64,000 bases of DNA from assembly GCF_026651855.1 (NCBI RefSeq), contig NZ_CP093280.1:4752001-4816000 (forward strand), read 5' to 3'. Origin of the DNA: Pseudomonas silvicola (lineage in GTDB: Bacteria > Pseudomonadota > Gammaproteobacteria > Pseudomonadales > Pseudomonadaceae). The translations under genes and the position numbers were made by a program. The notes below the pieces were generated by a model. That model was not told where the DNA came from and searched no databases. It saw nothing but the letters and a program-made list of their open reading frames with translations. This document shows, piece by piece, positions 44,234 through 52,835 of the stretch (within the stretch, counting starts at the first letter, position 1; every line of letters starts with the position of its first letter).

Positions 44234-45163
44234 ATGACACGCCCCCTTGCCTTGCTGGCCCTCGCGGTTGGCGCCGCGTTCGCGCTACCGGCCCTGGCCG
44301 CCGAGGCCCCGCCGGTGTTCGACCTCAGCCCCAACCGAGCGCACATCGACGCGCCCCGCAACCCGGCGGCCATTGCCCAGATTCCTGCCGGCTTCAAGTT
44401 CGCCGAACCCGGCAAGTTCACCGTGGCGGTGGCCGGCGCCTCGGGCCCGCCCCTGGCGCTGCTGGCCAGTGACGACAAGACCACCATCGGCAGCGAGGCC
44501 GACACCGCGCGGTTGATCGCCGACAGCCTGGGCCTGGAGCTCAAGGTGGTGCAGACCAGTTGGGAGGATTGGCCCCTGGGCGTCAGCTCCGGCAAGTACG
44601 ACGCGGTGCTGAGCAACGTCACGGTCACCGAGTCACGCAAGAAGCGCTTTGACTTCGCCACCTACCGCCAGGACGTATTGGGCTTTTACGTGAAGGACAG
44701 CAGCCGCCTGACCTCGATCAAGGAAGCCAAGGACGTGGCCGGCCTGAAGATTATCGTCGGCTCGGGCACCAACCAGGAGAAGGTCTTGCTGGCCTGGAAC
44801 GAGGCGAATGAGAAGGCAGGGCTGGAGCCGGCCACGCTGATGTATTTCGATGACCAGGCCGCCGCCACCCTGGCCGTGCAATCGGGGCGCGTGGACGCCA
44901 TCTTCGCCCCCAACTCGATATTGGCCTACATCAAGGCCACGCGCGGTAACCTGCGGGAGGTGGGCCTGGTCAACGGTGGCTGGCCGCTGCAGGCCGACAT
45001 CGCCGTGACGCTGCGCAAGGGCAACGGCCTGGTGCAGCCGATCCACACCGCGCTGGAAGGCGCCATCGCCGGTGGCCAGTACGCCGCCGTGCTGCAGCGC
45101 TGGGGCCTGGACGCCGAGCGCATCGACCATTCGCAGATCAATCCACCGGGCCTGCCGGACTGA
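44234..45163 (+). CDS. ABC transporter substrate-binding protein (family 3)
   Basis: About 309 residues from the ATG at 44234, which is better spaced from AAAGGA than the ATG at 44225. The signal peptide ends near PALAA. The fold is shown by SEADTARLIADSLGLELKVVQTSWEDWPLGVSSGKYDAVLSNVTVTESRKKRFDFATYRQD, the classic amino-acid-binding stretch. An extra N-terminal segment of about 45 residues precedes the usual start of the domain. It supplies the periplasmic part of the importer. Confidence 0.92.
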   Translation: MTRPLALLALAVGAAFALPALAAEAPPVFDLSPNRAHIDAPRNPAAIAQIPAGFKFAEPGKFTVAVAGASGPPLALLASDDKTTIGSEADTARLIADSLGLELKVVQTSWEDWPLGVSSGKYDAVLSNVTVTESRKKRFDFATYRQDVLGFYVKDSSRLTSIKEAKDVAGLKIIVGSGTNQEKVLLAWNEANEKAGLEPATLMYFDDQAAATLAVQSGRVDAIFAPNSILAYIKATRGNLREVGLVNGGWPLQADIAVTLRKGNGLVQPIHTALEGAIAGGQYAAVLQRWGLDAERIDHSQINPPGLPD

Positions 45164-45176
45164 AAGGAGCACTACC

Positions 45177-46754
45177 ATGGCACTGACACGACGCGAAGCC
45201 CTGGCCAGCATCAGTGCGGTAGGCGGCGAAAAAGCCGCCCAGGCCGCACTGGCAGCCTTGGGCCTGGGCCCTTCCACCCACCTGCAGCATCAGGCACTGG
45301 ACTATGGACCCCAGGCCGGGCAGGGTGCCAGCGTGCTGATCCTCGGGGCGGGCATTGCCGGCCTGGTGGCCGCCCACGAGCTCAAGCGCGCCGGCTTCCG
45401 GGTACGGGTGCTGGAAGCACGCAAGCGCACCGGCGGTCGTAACTGGACCCTGCGCCATGGCGACCGGGTCGAGTACCTGGACGGCCGCCAGCAAACCGCC
45501 GAGTTCGCCCCCGGCCTGTACTTCAATGCCGGCCCCGCGCGGTTGCCCAGCCAGCACCGGACCATCCTCGATTATTGCAGTGAGCTGGGCGTGCCCCTGG
45601 AAGTGCTGGTCAACACCAGCCACAGCGCCCAGTTGCGCCCCGACCTGGAACAGCCGGCATTCAGTGTGCGCCAGGCCCTCAACGACACCCGTGGGCACCT
45701 GGCCGGGTTGCTGGCCACCGCGGTCAACCGTGATGCACTGGATGATCAACTGTCGGCCGAGGAGCGCACGCGCCTGCTGACCTTCCTGCAGGGTTATGGC
45801 GACCTGTCCCAGGAACTGATCTATGAGGGCAGTGTGCGCGCTGGGCACGGCGTGGCCAAGCCAGCACCAGGTTCTTTGCCGGCGTTTGCTGCCCCGGTGT
45901 CACTGGACCGTTTGCTGCACCCTGAACTGTGGGGCGCCTTGTTGCACACCGAGTACCCGGAGTTTTCCGCCACCATGCTGCAGCCCGTGGGGGGCATGGA
46001 CCGTATCACTCACGCCTTCGAGCAACGCCTGCGCGACGAGCTGCAACTGGGCGCGGTGGTGCGCCAGGTACGCCAGAACGAGGAGGGCGTCAGCGTCACC
46101 TTTGATGATGGCGTGGGTGGCGACCCTCAGGTGGCGCGGGCCGACTACCTGATCTCGACCATTCCCTTGCCCCTGCTGGCACGCCTGGACACCGACTTCA
46201 GCGAGCCCTTCAAGGCAGCCCTGCACACCACCCGCAATGACCAGGCCACCAAGGTAGCGTGGCAGGCACCGCGCTTCTGGGAGCGTGAGTACCGCATCTA
46301 CGGCGGCCTGTCGTGGCTTGAGCATCCGGCGCGCCTGCTGTGGTACCCCAGCAACGAACTCAACAGCCCCGAGGGCCTGCTGGTGGCCGGTTACGTGACA
46401 GGCGAGGGCGCCGCGGCGTTCGGCCGCCAGGCGTTCGAGGCCCAGTATGCGGCTTCAGCCGAAGCCGTGGAGCTGTTGCACCCCGGTCATTCGGCCAGCC
46501 TGCGTCACCCCTTGGCCGTGTCCTGGGAGCAGGTGGCGTACAGCGAAGGCCCGTGGTTGCAACGCGAGCATTTCCCCGCCGATGCCCATGCCCTGCTGGA
46601 AGAGCCCCAGGGCCGTGTGTACCTGGCCAGTGATGGCCTTGGCCAGAACGGCATCGGCATCTGGCAGGAGTCGGCGGCCAACTCGGCGCGCCGGGTGGTC
46701 GGGCAACTGGCCGAGCATGTGATCCGCCAACGGCAAACGGCCTTGGCGTTCTGA
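45177..46754 (+). CDS. FAD-dependent amine/L-amino-acid oxidase
   Basis: A 525-residue flavoenzyme starting at the ATG at 45177, with AAGGAG upstream. The FAD site VLILGAGIAGLVAAHELKRAGFRVRVLEARKRTGGRNWTLR lies about 45-85. The C-terminal FAD motif is VYLASDGLGQNGIGIWQESAANSARRVVGQL. The protein fits the flavin monoamine oxidase/L-amino-acid oxidase group. It would oxidise an amine to an imine with release of H2O2. It directly follows an amino-acid importer and precedes a RidA gene, which supports an imine product. Confidence 0.9.
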   Translation: MALTRREALASISAVGGEKAAQAALAALGLGPSTHLQHQALDYGPQAGQGASVLILGAGIAGLVAAHELKRAGFRVRVLEARKRTGGRNWTLRHGDRVEYLDGRQQTAEFAPGLYFNAGPARLPSQHRTILDYCSELGVPLEVLVNTSHSAQLRPDLEQPAFSVRQALNDTRGHLAGLLATAVNRDALDDQLSAEERTRLLTFLQGYGDLSQELIYEGSVRAGHGVAKPAPGSLPAFAAPVSLDRLLHPELWGALLHTEYPEFSATMLQPVGGMDRITHAFEQRLRDELQLGAVVRQVRQNEEGVSVTFDDGVGGDPQVARADYLISTIPLPLLARLDTDFSEPFKAALHTTRNDQATKVAWQAPRFWEREYRIYGGLSWLEHPARLLWYPSNELNSPEGLLVAGYVTGEGAAAFGRQAFEAQYAASAEAVELLHPGHSASLRHPLAVSWEQVAYSEGPWLQREHFPADAHALLEEPQGRVYLASDGLGQNGIGIWQESAANSARRVVGQLAEHVIRQRQTALAF

Positions 46755-46791
46755 ATTCATCCCACTTTTCCTGATAAAGAGAGTACCCACC

Positions 46792-47226
46792 ATGAGCCAC
46801 GACATTCTGCGTACCGGCCCTGCCACTTCCCCCATTTCCCAGACCGTCAGCGTACCGGCCAGTGCCGAGCTGGTCTTCCTCAGCGGCGCCTTGCCCGATG
46901 TCGCCGACCCTCAGGCGCCCCAGGGCACTTCGGCGGCCTACGGCGATACCCGTACCCAGACCGAGTCGGTGTTGCGCAAACTGAAAAAGGTGCTGGAGGA
47001 CCAGGGCCTCGGGTTGGGCGATATCGTGCAGTTGCGGGTATTTCTGGTGGGCGTTCCGGAACTGGACGGCCGCCTGGACTTCGCCGGGCTGCAGGCCGGC
47101 TACCTGCCGTTCTTCGGTACCGCCGAGCAACCGAACAAACCGGCGCGCACCGCCATCCAGGTCGCTGGCTTGCCGTTGCCGGGCGCGCTGGTGGAAATCG
47201 ACGGCATCGCCGTACGCCGCGGCTGA
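46792..47226 (+). CDS. RidA family imine/enamine deaminase
   Basis: A 144-residue RidA/YjgF protein: SAELVFLSGALPD near the N-terminus, TQTESVLRKLKKVLEDQGLGLGDIVQLRVFLVGVPEL and the C-terminal PARTAIQVAGLPLPGALVEIDGIAV with the Arg used by RidA to bind the carboxylate of 2-iminoacids. It probably hydrolyses the imine made by the oxidase next to it. The 37-bp gap and same direction suggest one transcript. Confidence 0.92.
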   Translation: MSHDILRTGPATSPISQTVSVPASAELVFLSGALPDVADPQAPQGTSAAYGDTRTQTESVLRKLKKVLEDQGLGLGDIVQLRVFLVGVPELDGRLDFAGLQAGYLPFFGTAEQPNKPARTAIQVAGLPLPGALVEIDGIAVRRG

Positions 47227-47364
47227 CTGAAACGTGGGTGCCTGATGCCACGCGGCGCCTGGGGTGCGGCCTGACGGCCGCTCCCCCTTCGCGGCGGTTG
47301 TCTGCCATGCCCCTCGGTGCGACAATCGGTTTTTCGTCGCAGCACTCAGGATCAGGCGGACTGC

Positions 47365-48498
47365 ATGGATCATCGGGGACGGCAGCAGCAACAGGATCTA
47401 CAGATCGCCGAACAGGTTCGTACCGACCAGTTGCAACAGTTGTTCCGCCAATCGATGTCGGCGTTGTTCGGCAGCTACCTGGCCGCTGTGATGCTGGTCT
47501 GGCTGGGCTGGGACCGCTTCGATCACAACGTGGCGGCGTGCTGGCTGGCCGTGCTGGCGGTCTCCATGCTGGTGCGCGGCAGTGTATTCCTGCGCTATTT
47601 TCGCAGCCCCCTGGCCGAGCGCACCCCCGCGCGCTGGGAGCGTCCCTACTGGCTTACCCTGGTGTCTTCAGCCACGATCTGGGGCGTGGGCGCGCTGGCG
47701 GTGATTCCCGCCGACGACCTGCTGGCCCAGGCCCTGGTGATGCTGTTCGCCGTGGGCATGTCGGTCAGCGCGGTGTCCTGTTACTCGGCCTACCGGCACA
47801 TGACCGTGGTGTCCATCGGCCTGGTGCTGGCGCCGTGCACGGTGTGGCTGCTGTTTCAGCCCAGCACGCTGCAGGTTGGCATCGCCCTGGCGGTGGTGGT
47901 GTTTGCCTCGTTCGTCTTCCAGGCCACCCACAAACTGTCCGAGGCGCTGGAAAAAGCCTATCGCCTGACCCACGAAATCGAACGCGCCCATACGCTGTCC
48001 ACCTATGCGGCCCAGACCGACGAACTCACCGGCCTGAAAAACCGCCGCGCATTTTTCGAGCACGCCCAACAGACGTTCAAGTACTGCCAGCGCAACCAGA
48101 TGCCGGTGTGTGCGCTGATGCTGGACATGGACCATTTCAAGTTCATCAACGACACCTTCGGCCACCCCGTGGGCGACGAGGTCCTGCGCCAGATCGGCCG
48201 GGTGATCAGTACGTCGTTGCGCGCCGCGGACATTCACGGGCGTCTGGGCGGCGAGGAGTTCGCCGTGCTGCTGCCCAATACTTCCCTGGAGATGGCTGAA
48301 GCCATCGCCGCGCAGTTGCTGCGTACCATCGCCCGCCTGGAGCTCGAACCGGTGCGGCACGTGACCGCCAGCCTGGGGCTGGCCCAGGCCGACACCGATG
48401 CCCAAGACCTGCACAAGCTGATCAACAACGCCGACCAGGCCCTCTACCGCGCCAAGGCCCAGGGCCGCAATCAGGTGGTGGTGGCCGAGGTCGTCTGA
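47365..48498 (+). CDS. Membrane GGDEF diguanylate cyclase
   Basis: About 377 residues from the ATG at 47365; an earlier GTG at 47317 is possible. Several hydrophobic segments (about 35-185) form a membrane sensor, followed by a GGDEF domain with DELTGLKNRRAF, DMDHFKFINDTFGHPVGD and the active site GGEEF. It should make c-di-GMP. No inhibitory-site RxxD was confirmed. It stands alone after the RidA gene. Confidence 0.9.
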   Translation: MDHRGRQQQQDLQIAEQVRTDQLQQLFRQSMSALFGSYLAAVMLVWLGWDRFDHNVAACWLAVLAVSMLVRGSVFLRYFRSPLAERTPARWERPYWLTLVSSATIWGVGALAVIPADDLLAQALVMLFAVGMSVSAVSCYSAYRHMTVVSIGLVLAPCTVWLLFQPSTLQVGIALAVVVFASFVFQATHKLSEALEKAYRLTHEIERAHTLSTYAAQTDELTGLKNRRAFFEHAQQTFKYCQRNQMPVCALMLDMDHFKFINDTFGHPVGDEVLRQIGRVISTSLRAADIHGRLGGEEFAVLLPNTSLEMAEAIAAQLLRTIARLELEPVRHVTASLGLAQADTDAQDLHKLINNADQALYRAKAQGRNQVVVAEVV

Positions 48499-48506
48499 AG
48501 GCCGGC

Positions 48507-48522
48507 CTGTCAGATCTGACAG
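48507..48522. promoter_or_regulatory. Perfect 16-bp palindrome upstream of the repeat-protein gene
   Basis: CTGTCAGATCTGACAG is perfectly self-complementary, starts 8 nt after the GGDEF stop and ends 57 nt before the ATG at 48580. A related palindrome lies at 25588-25603 before another hypothetical gene. It is a candidate operator. Confidence 0.5.
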
Positions 48523-48579
48523 GTTACAGCCCTGCGGCACACTTCTAGACTCGGACCTCTCACTTGGAGGTTCAAGCCC

Positions 48580-51042
48580 ATGACCACCCTCAGCCAGGCC
48601 TTGCGCCGCGTCACGCTAAACGAGCAACTACGTGCCAATCCGACACGCCACGACGGCCTGCCTCCGACCCTGCCACCGCCTATCATCCCCAGCATGCTGG
48701 TGCATGGTGGTTTGAACAACAGCGACCTGCGTGACCCCAGAACGGCGGTGCTCGTGCAGGTCGTCGTGCAATTGGACTGGGGGCTCGGTGACCGCCTGGA
48801 CCTGTACTGGGATGACCAGATAGTAGCCAGCGAAACGGTCGGTCAAGACGAGCAGGAGCTGGCCCTGATCAGTTTTCGGGTTTTCCCGGTGGACATTCCC
48901 GACGGTATCGCCCATGTGCACTATCACCATACCGGCCTGGTGGGCGGTGGCGAGAGCGCTTCCCATGAGCATGCCCCTTTTCTGGTCAAGCGTACGGTAC
49001 CTGGCAACCCTGACCCCGACCCCAGTACGCCGTACATCAACGAAGGCCTGCGGTCGCTCACCGGCATTCCCTCGTCAATGCCGGCTGACCAGGGGGCTTT
49101 GGTGGTCGGTATTCCCCGTTACGAGTACATCACGGCTGGCGACCTGCTCACGGTGTACTGGAGCGGTGTGCCGGTCACCAAGCAGGTGTCCGCCGCCGAA
49201 GCCAGTGGCGGGCCTCTGAGCCTGGTGATCAGTGCCGACATCATTCGCGATAACCCTGGCCTCAGCCTGGTCGTCACCTACGATATCCGTGACACGGTCA
49301 GCAACTGGTCACTGTTCAGCGTTGCCCAGCATATTGACGTGGAAGGGGCCAACGCCTTGCTGGCGCCTGCGGTGCGTGATGCCGATGACAACGATGTACT
49401 GGATATGGACGCCCTCGGGGGCGGCGACGTGGCCATCCAGGTGCCGGTCAATGGCAACCTGGACCTGCAGTCCTCCGGCACGCTGACCTGGGCTGGCCAG
49501 CCAGTTGTCGGGCCGTCGGTGCTTTTCAATCTACCTTTCAGCATCACCCAGGCGGCCACCCGGGTCACGCTGTACGTGCCCAATAGCCAAGCCGCCGCGC
49601 TGGTAGGCAGTACGGCGACGGTTTACTACGATGGCGTGAAAGCTGGTGTGCCCAGCCGCTCGCGGCGGGTCACGGTAGGCCTCGTCGGCCAGCCGGTGGA
49701 ATTGGCCGCGCCACGCCTGACCGGGGTCACGGGCACGACCTATAACCCTGAGTTGATCGTTGGCAGCCACCAAGAAGTGATCGTGCCAGCCTATGGCTTC
49801 ATGGCGGTCGGGCAGCGCGTGACCCTGGTGTGGGATGGCATCACCGCCAGTGGGGGTAGTGTTTACCAGACATGGACGCGGCCTATCGAGCAAGCCTCGC
49901 AGATCGGACTGCCGATCAGTTTCCAGGTCGAGAAGGCATATGCCACCGCGCTGGTGGGCGGTTCGTTACGGGTCAGCTATCGGGTGGCCTCGCTGGGGCA
50001 GGAGTACGCTTCTGCAGCATTGGTGCTGGCGGTCAGTGGCCAGGTCAATACCCTGCCAGCGCCGGAAACCGATCCGCAATTCCCCGGAGGGCAGGTTGAC
50101 CCCGGGCAGGTGGGCGATACCCTGAACGTGGTGGTCAGAGCCAACAACGTCCTGCTGCCCGGTGACAGTATCACTGTGCACTGGCACGGCCGGCCGGATG
50201 CAAGCACCACTCCCACCGCGACCTTCCCGAGCACCGGTGACCTGTTGGTACAGATCGCCAAAGTGCCCTATGTCACCGGCAACGCCAACGGGGCGGTGGA
50301 CGTATGGTACGACGCGCGGCGTAATGGGGCGATCATCGGCAGTTCGCGGTTTCTTACCCTGACCATCGGCGAGGCGGGGCAGCAACCCTGGCCAGCCCCC
50401 ATCGTCATCGACGCCACCGGCGGCCCGGCCAACCCCTTGAGCCCGATCCGCCCTGGCACTTCCAATACCGCCAATACCGCCACGGTGGTACTGACCGACT
50501 CACGGCTGGCTGTGGGGGACACGGTGTCGGTGGTATGGCGCTACCTGGACGGGACGCCCGCGGCGAACCTTTCCGCGCCGGTGAGCATCAGCGGCACGGC
50601 GCTCGTCAATGTGCCCAGCGCGGTCATCGCCACCAGCCTGGACTCGACGGTCGAGGTGGTGTGTGTGGTGTTCCGCAATGGCCAGTCGATCGGTACTTCC
50701 CCGGCGCTGCAATTGCGGGTATCGGGCATCCCCCAAAGCGCGCTGCCGACGCCGGCGATCACCCAGGCCCAGTTGGCCGACCTGGATGTATCGAACCTGA
50801 CTGGCGATGCCACGGCCACCGTCGCCGCCTGGCCGCTGATCGCTCTGGGCCAGCGTTACTGGCTGCAGGCCCGGGGCAACCTCAGCGACGGTTCCGCGAC
50901 GACGATCGAATTGGCGAGTGGCCGGCCTGTCACGTCGCTCAACGCTGTCAGCCATGTCATCCCCCTGGCACGGCTGCAAGCATTACGCGATGGCAGCGAC
51001 CTGCTGTTGGAAATGCGCGTGGCCTTCGACAGTCCTGCCTAG
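48580..51042 (+). CDS. Large hypothetical protein with tandem Ig-like beta-sandwich repeats
   Basis: An 820-residue protein without a visible signal peptide or membrane segment; GGAGG precedes the ATG. It is built of about seven units of roughly 100 residues, each with a G-D-x-V-x-V-x-W core: LGDRLDLYWDD, AGDLLTVYWSG, VGQRVTLVWDG, PGDSITVHWHG, VGDTVSVVWRY and weaker ones (TRVTLYVPNS, LGQRYWLQARG). This pattern suggests stacked Ig-like domains. Units often begin after Pro-rich linkers (LPAPE, PWPAPIV, LPTPAI). Function and location are unknown; a surface or adhesion role would need a secretion route not seen here. A decayed relative lies at 19540-19830. Confidence 0.8.
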   Translation: MTTLSQALRRVTLNEQLRANPTRHDGLPPTLPPPIIPSMLVHGGLNNSDLRDPRTAVLVQVVVQLDWGLGDRLDLYWDDQIVASETVGQDEQELALISFRVFPVDIPDGIAHVHYHHTGLVGGGESASHEHAPFLVKRTVPGNPDPDPSTPYINEGLRSLTGIPSSMPADQGALVVGIPRYEYITAGDLLTVYWSGVPVTKQVSAAEASGGPLSLVISADIIRDNPGLSLVVTYDIRDTVSNWSLFSVAQHIDVEGANALLAPAVRDADDNDVLDMDALGGGDVAIQVPVNGNLDLQSSGTLTWAGQPVVGPSVLFNLPFSITQAATRVTLYVPNSQAAALVGSTATVYYDGVKAGVPSRSRRVTVGLVGQPVELAAPRLTGVTGTTYNPELIVGSHQEVIVPAYGFMAVGQRVTLVWDGITASGGSVYQTWTRPIEQASQIGLPISFQVEKAYATALVGGSLRVSYRVASLGQEYASAALVLAVSGQVNTLPAPETDPQFPGGQVDPGQVGDTLNVVVRANNVLLPGDSITVHWHGRPDASTTPTATFPSTGDLLVQIAKVPYVTGNANGAVDVWYDARRNGAIIGSSRFLTLTIGEAGQQPWPAPIVIDATGGPANPLSPIRPGTSNTANTATVVLTDSRLAVGDTVSVVWRYLDGTPAANLSAPVSISGTALVNVPSAVIATSLDSTVEVVCVVFRNGQSIGTSPALQLRVSGIPQSALPTPAITQAQLADLDVSNLTGDATATVAAWPLIALGQRYWLQARGNLSDGSATTIELASGRPVTSLNAVSHVIPLARLQALRDGSDLLLEMRVAFDSPA

Positions 51043-51094
51043 CGAGCCACGGCGCGAGCAGTCCCGGGATGGGGCCAGACCGGCTGCGCGCGCG

Positions 51095-51943
51095 TCAGCG
51101 GCGCAGGCGGTGGGGGATATCATCGTCGGCGATCAGCACGCGCTCCATCACGCGCGCAAAGTCGCCGTAGTTGTACACCGGGTAATGCAAGAGGGCGCGG
51201 TTGTCCCAGAAAGCGATGGCGCCCTCGGTCCATTTGAACCGCACGTGGTACTCGGGGTTGCTGTACTCGCGCAACAGCAGTGCCACCAGGGCCTGGCTGT
51301 CTTCCTGGGACCAGCCAATGATTTGCGGTGACATGGAGAAGTTGATGAACAGCGCGTCCTCGCCCGTCTCGGGGTGTGTGCGCACCAGGGGGTGGGCGAG
51401 GATCGGGTAGGGGTAGCCCACGCGGTCCAGGGACGACTTGAAGTTGTGGGTGACGAAGGCGTTGTCGATGCGTTCGCGCACCTCGGGTGGCAACCCGCGG
51501 TACACCAGGCCGCTGTCGGCCCACACGGTGTCACCGCCCACCGCTGGCAGGCTCACCGCCCGCAGCACGGCGCCGTAGGTGGGCTTGAGCATCCAACTGG
51601 TGTCGGTATGCCAGCGGCCCTTGCGCGCGTCGCCATAGCTCAGGCGTGCATCCTCGGCCAGGATCAGGTGCGCTTCCGGCAGGTTGGCGTCCTGCTTTTC
51701 GGTGGTGGGGTGCACGTACAGCTCGCCAAACTGGCGGGCAAAGGCCACCTGCTGGGCACTGGTGATGTGCTGGTCCCGGAAGAAGATGACCTTGTGCTTG
51801 AGCAGCAGCGCGTGAACCTGGTCGCGCTGGGCCGCGGTCAGCGGCCGGCTCAGGTCGATGCCGCTGATCTCGGCGCCCAGGGTAGGCTCCAGTGGGGTGA
51901 CGACAAGGGATTGTTCGAGGTCGATAGCGTGTTCCGCGCCCAT
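51095..51943 (-). CDS. TauD/TfdA family Fe(II)/2-oxoglutarate dioxygenase
   Basis: A 282-residue dioxygenase. The metal site is formed by GRWHTDTSWM (His, Asp) and the distal His in ALLHYPVYNYGDFARVMERVLI, where the Arg binds 2-oxoglutarate. The family includes taurine dioxygenase, which splits sulfonates into sulfite and an aldehyde, and alkylsulfatases. AGGAG precedes the ATG. It starts 15 bp after the stop of the peroxiredoxin-like gene, so both are on one transcript under the shared leader element. Confidence 0.92.
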   Translation of the reverse strand: MGAEHAIDLEQSLVVTPLEPTLGAEISGIDLSRPLTAAQRDQVHALLLKHKVIFFRDQHITSAQQVAFARQFGELYVHPTTEKQDANLPEAHLILAEDARLSYGDARKGRWHTDTSWMLKPTYGAVLRAVSLPAVGGDTVWADSGLVYRGLPPEVRERIDNAFVTHNFKSSLDRVGYPYPILAHPLVRTHPETGEDALFINFSMSPQIIGWSQEDSQALVALLLREYSNPEYHVRFKWTEGAIAFWDNRALLHYPVYNYGDFARVMERVLIADDDIPHRLRR

Positions 51944-51958
51944 GGCGACGACTCCTGT

Positions 51959-52657
51959 TCAGGCAATGGCGGGGCTGGGGGTGGCACGGGCGAGCAGGGC
52001 GTCGACCGCGGCAATGATCGGCTGCGCTTCGGTGCGCACCAGCCAGTCGGGGCTGACCTGGGCGAAGTGCACGCGGTGGTCGCTGCCGATCACCACCACC
52101 GTTGGCTGGGGCAGCTCCCAGGTGCCCGTGCCGGTCACGGTACCGATAGGCGACCCCTTGGCCTCGGCCGCCTGACGTGACGCGTCGTCGAAGCTGTAGA
52201 GAATACCCAGGCGCCGGGCCAGCTGGTTGTTCCGGTCACTGGCGACCTGCAGGGTCAGGCCGTGGCGGGTCTTGATCTCCACCAGGCGCTCCGGCACCTG
52301 CGGGCTGACCGCCACCAGCGGCACGCCGCGGGCCTGCAGTGCTGGCTGCAGGTGGCGCTCGTAGTAAGGAATGGCGATGTTGCAGGCCGGGCAGCCGGCG
52401 AAGCGGAAGAACACCAGCACGGCCGGGCCCACGCGGGTCAGGCTGTCGAGGCTCAGTTCGCCGCCTTCAACCCTGTGCAGGGCGAAAGGCGCCACCGGGT
52501 CGCCTGCCTGGACAAACGCTCGGCCAGCGGCCTCGGCCACCAGGCGCGCACGCTGGTTGATATTGACCTGCAGGGCGGCCGGGTCCCAGGTACGCACGCG
52601 TTCGGCGTGCAGGTCGGCCAGTTGTTGGTCCAGGGAAGGGGGTACAGCGGTGCTCAT
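51959..52657 (-). CDS. Peroxiredoxin-like (AhpC/TSA) family protein
   Basis: About 232 residues from the ATG at 52657. A thioredoxin-fold core shows LVFFRFAGCPACNIAIPYYERHLQPAL with a CPAC redox pair. A helical N-terminal extension of about 65 residues precedes it. It probably reduces peroxides or disulfides that arise during sulfonate use by the dioxygenase downstream. It carries copy 4 of the leader element 32 nt upstream. Confidence 0.85.
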   Translation of the reverse strand: MSTAVPPSLDQQLADLHAERVRTWDPAALQVNINQRARLVAEAAGRAFVQAGDPVAPFALHRVEGGELSLDSLTRVGPAVLVFFRFAGCPACNIAIPYYERHLQPALQARGVPLVAVSPQVPERLVEIKTRHGLTLQVASDRNNQLARRLGILYSFDDASRQAAEAKGSPIGTVTGTGTWELPQPTVVVIGSDHRVHFAQVSPDWLVRTEAQPIIAAVDALLARATPSPAIA

Positions 52658-52689
52658 GGGCAACCCTCGCGTCGGAAGATGGGAACAGT

Positions 52690-52713
52690 GGGCCTCCGCA
52701 GCGTAGGGTCGGA
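52690..52713 (-). promoter_or_regulatory. Shared leader element, copy 4 (before the peroxiredoxin-like gene)
   Basis: The minus strand shows CCGACCC, then TACGCT, then GCGGAGGCCC, ending 32 nt before the ATG at 52657. In one frame it reads DPTLRRPTVP and runs to a TGA that overlaps the start codon (ATGA). Confidence 0.55.
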
Positions 52714-52835
52714 CTGTGGAACGGACGTTAGAGGGTAAACGAGGCGGGGGGAAGGTTTGTTTCGTTATAAGTTAATATGCAAATATTTGATTATTTATTT
52801 TATTGTTATGCGGTAATCGATGCTTTCCGCAGCCC

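Noticed and set aside
47238-48299. 353-codon frame overlapping the GGDEF gene
   Set aside because: It is Arg/Gly-rich, has no domain and is a shifted-frame shadow of the membrane cyclase.
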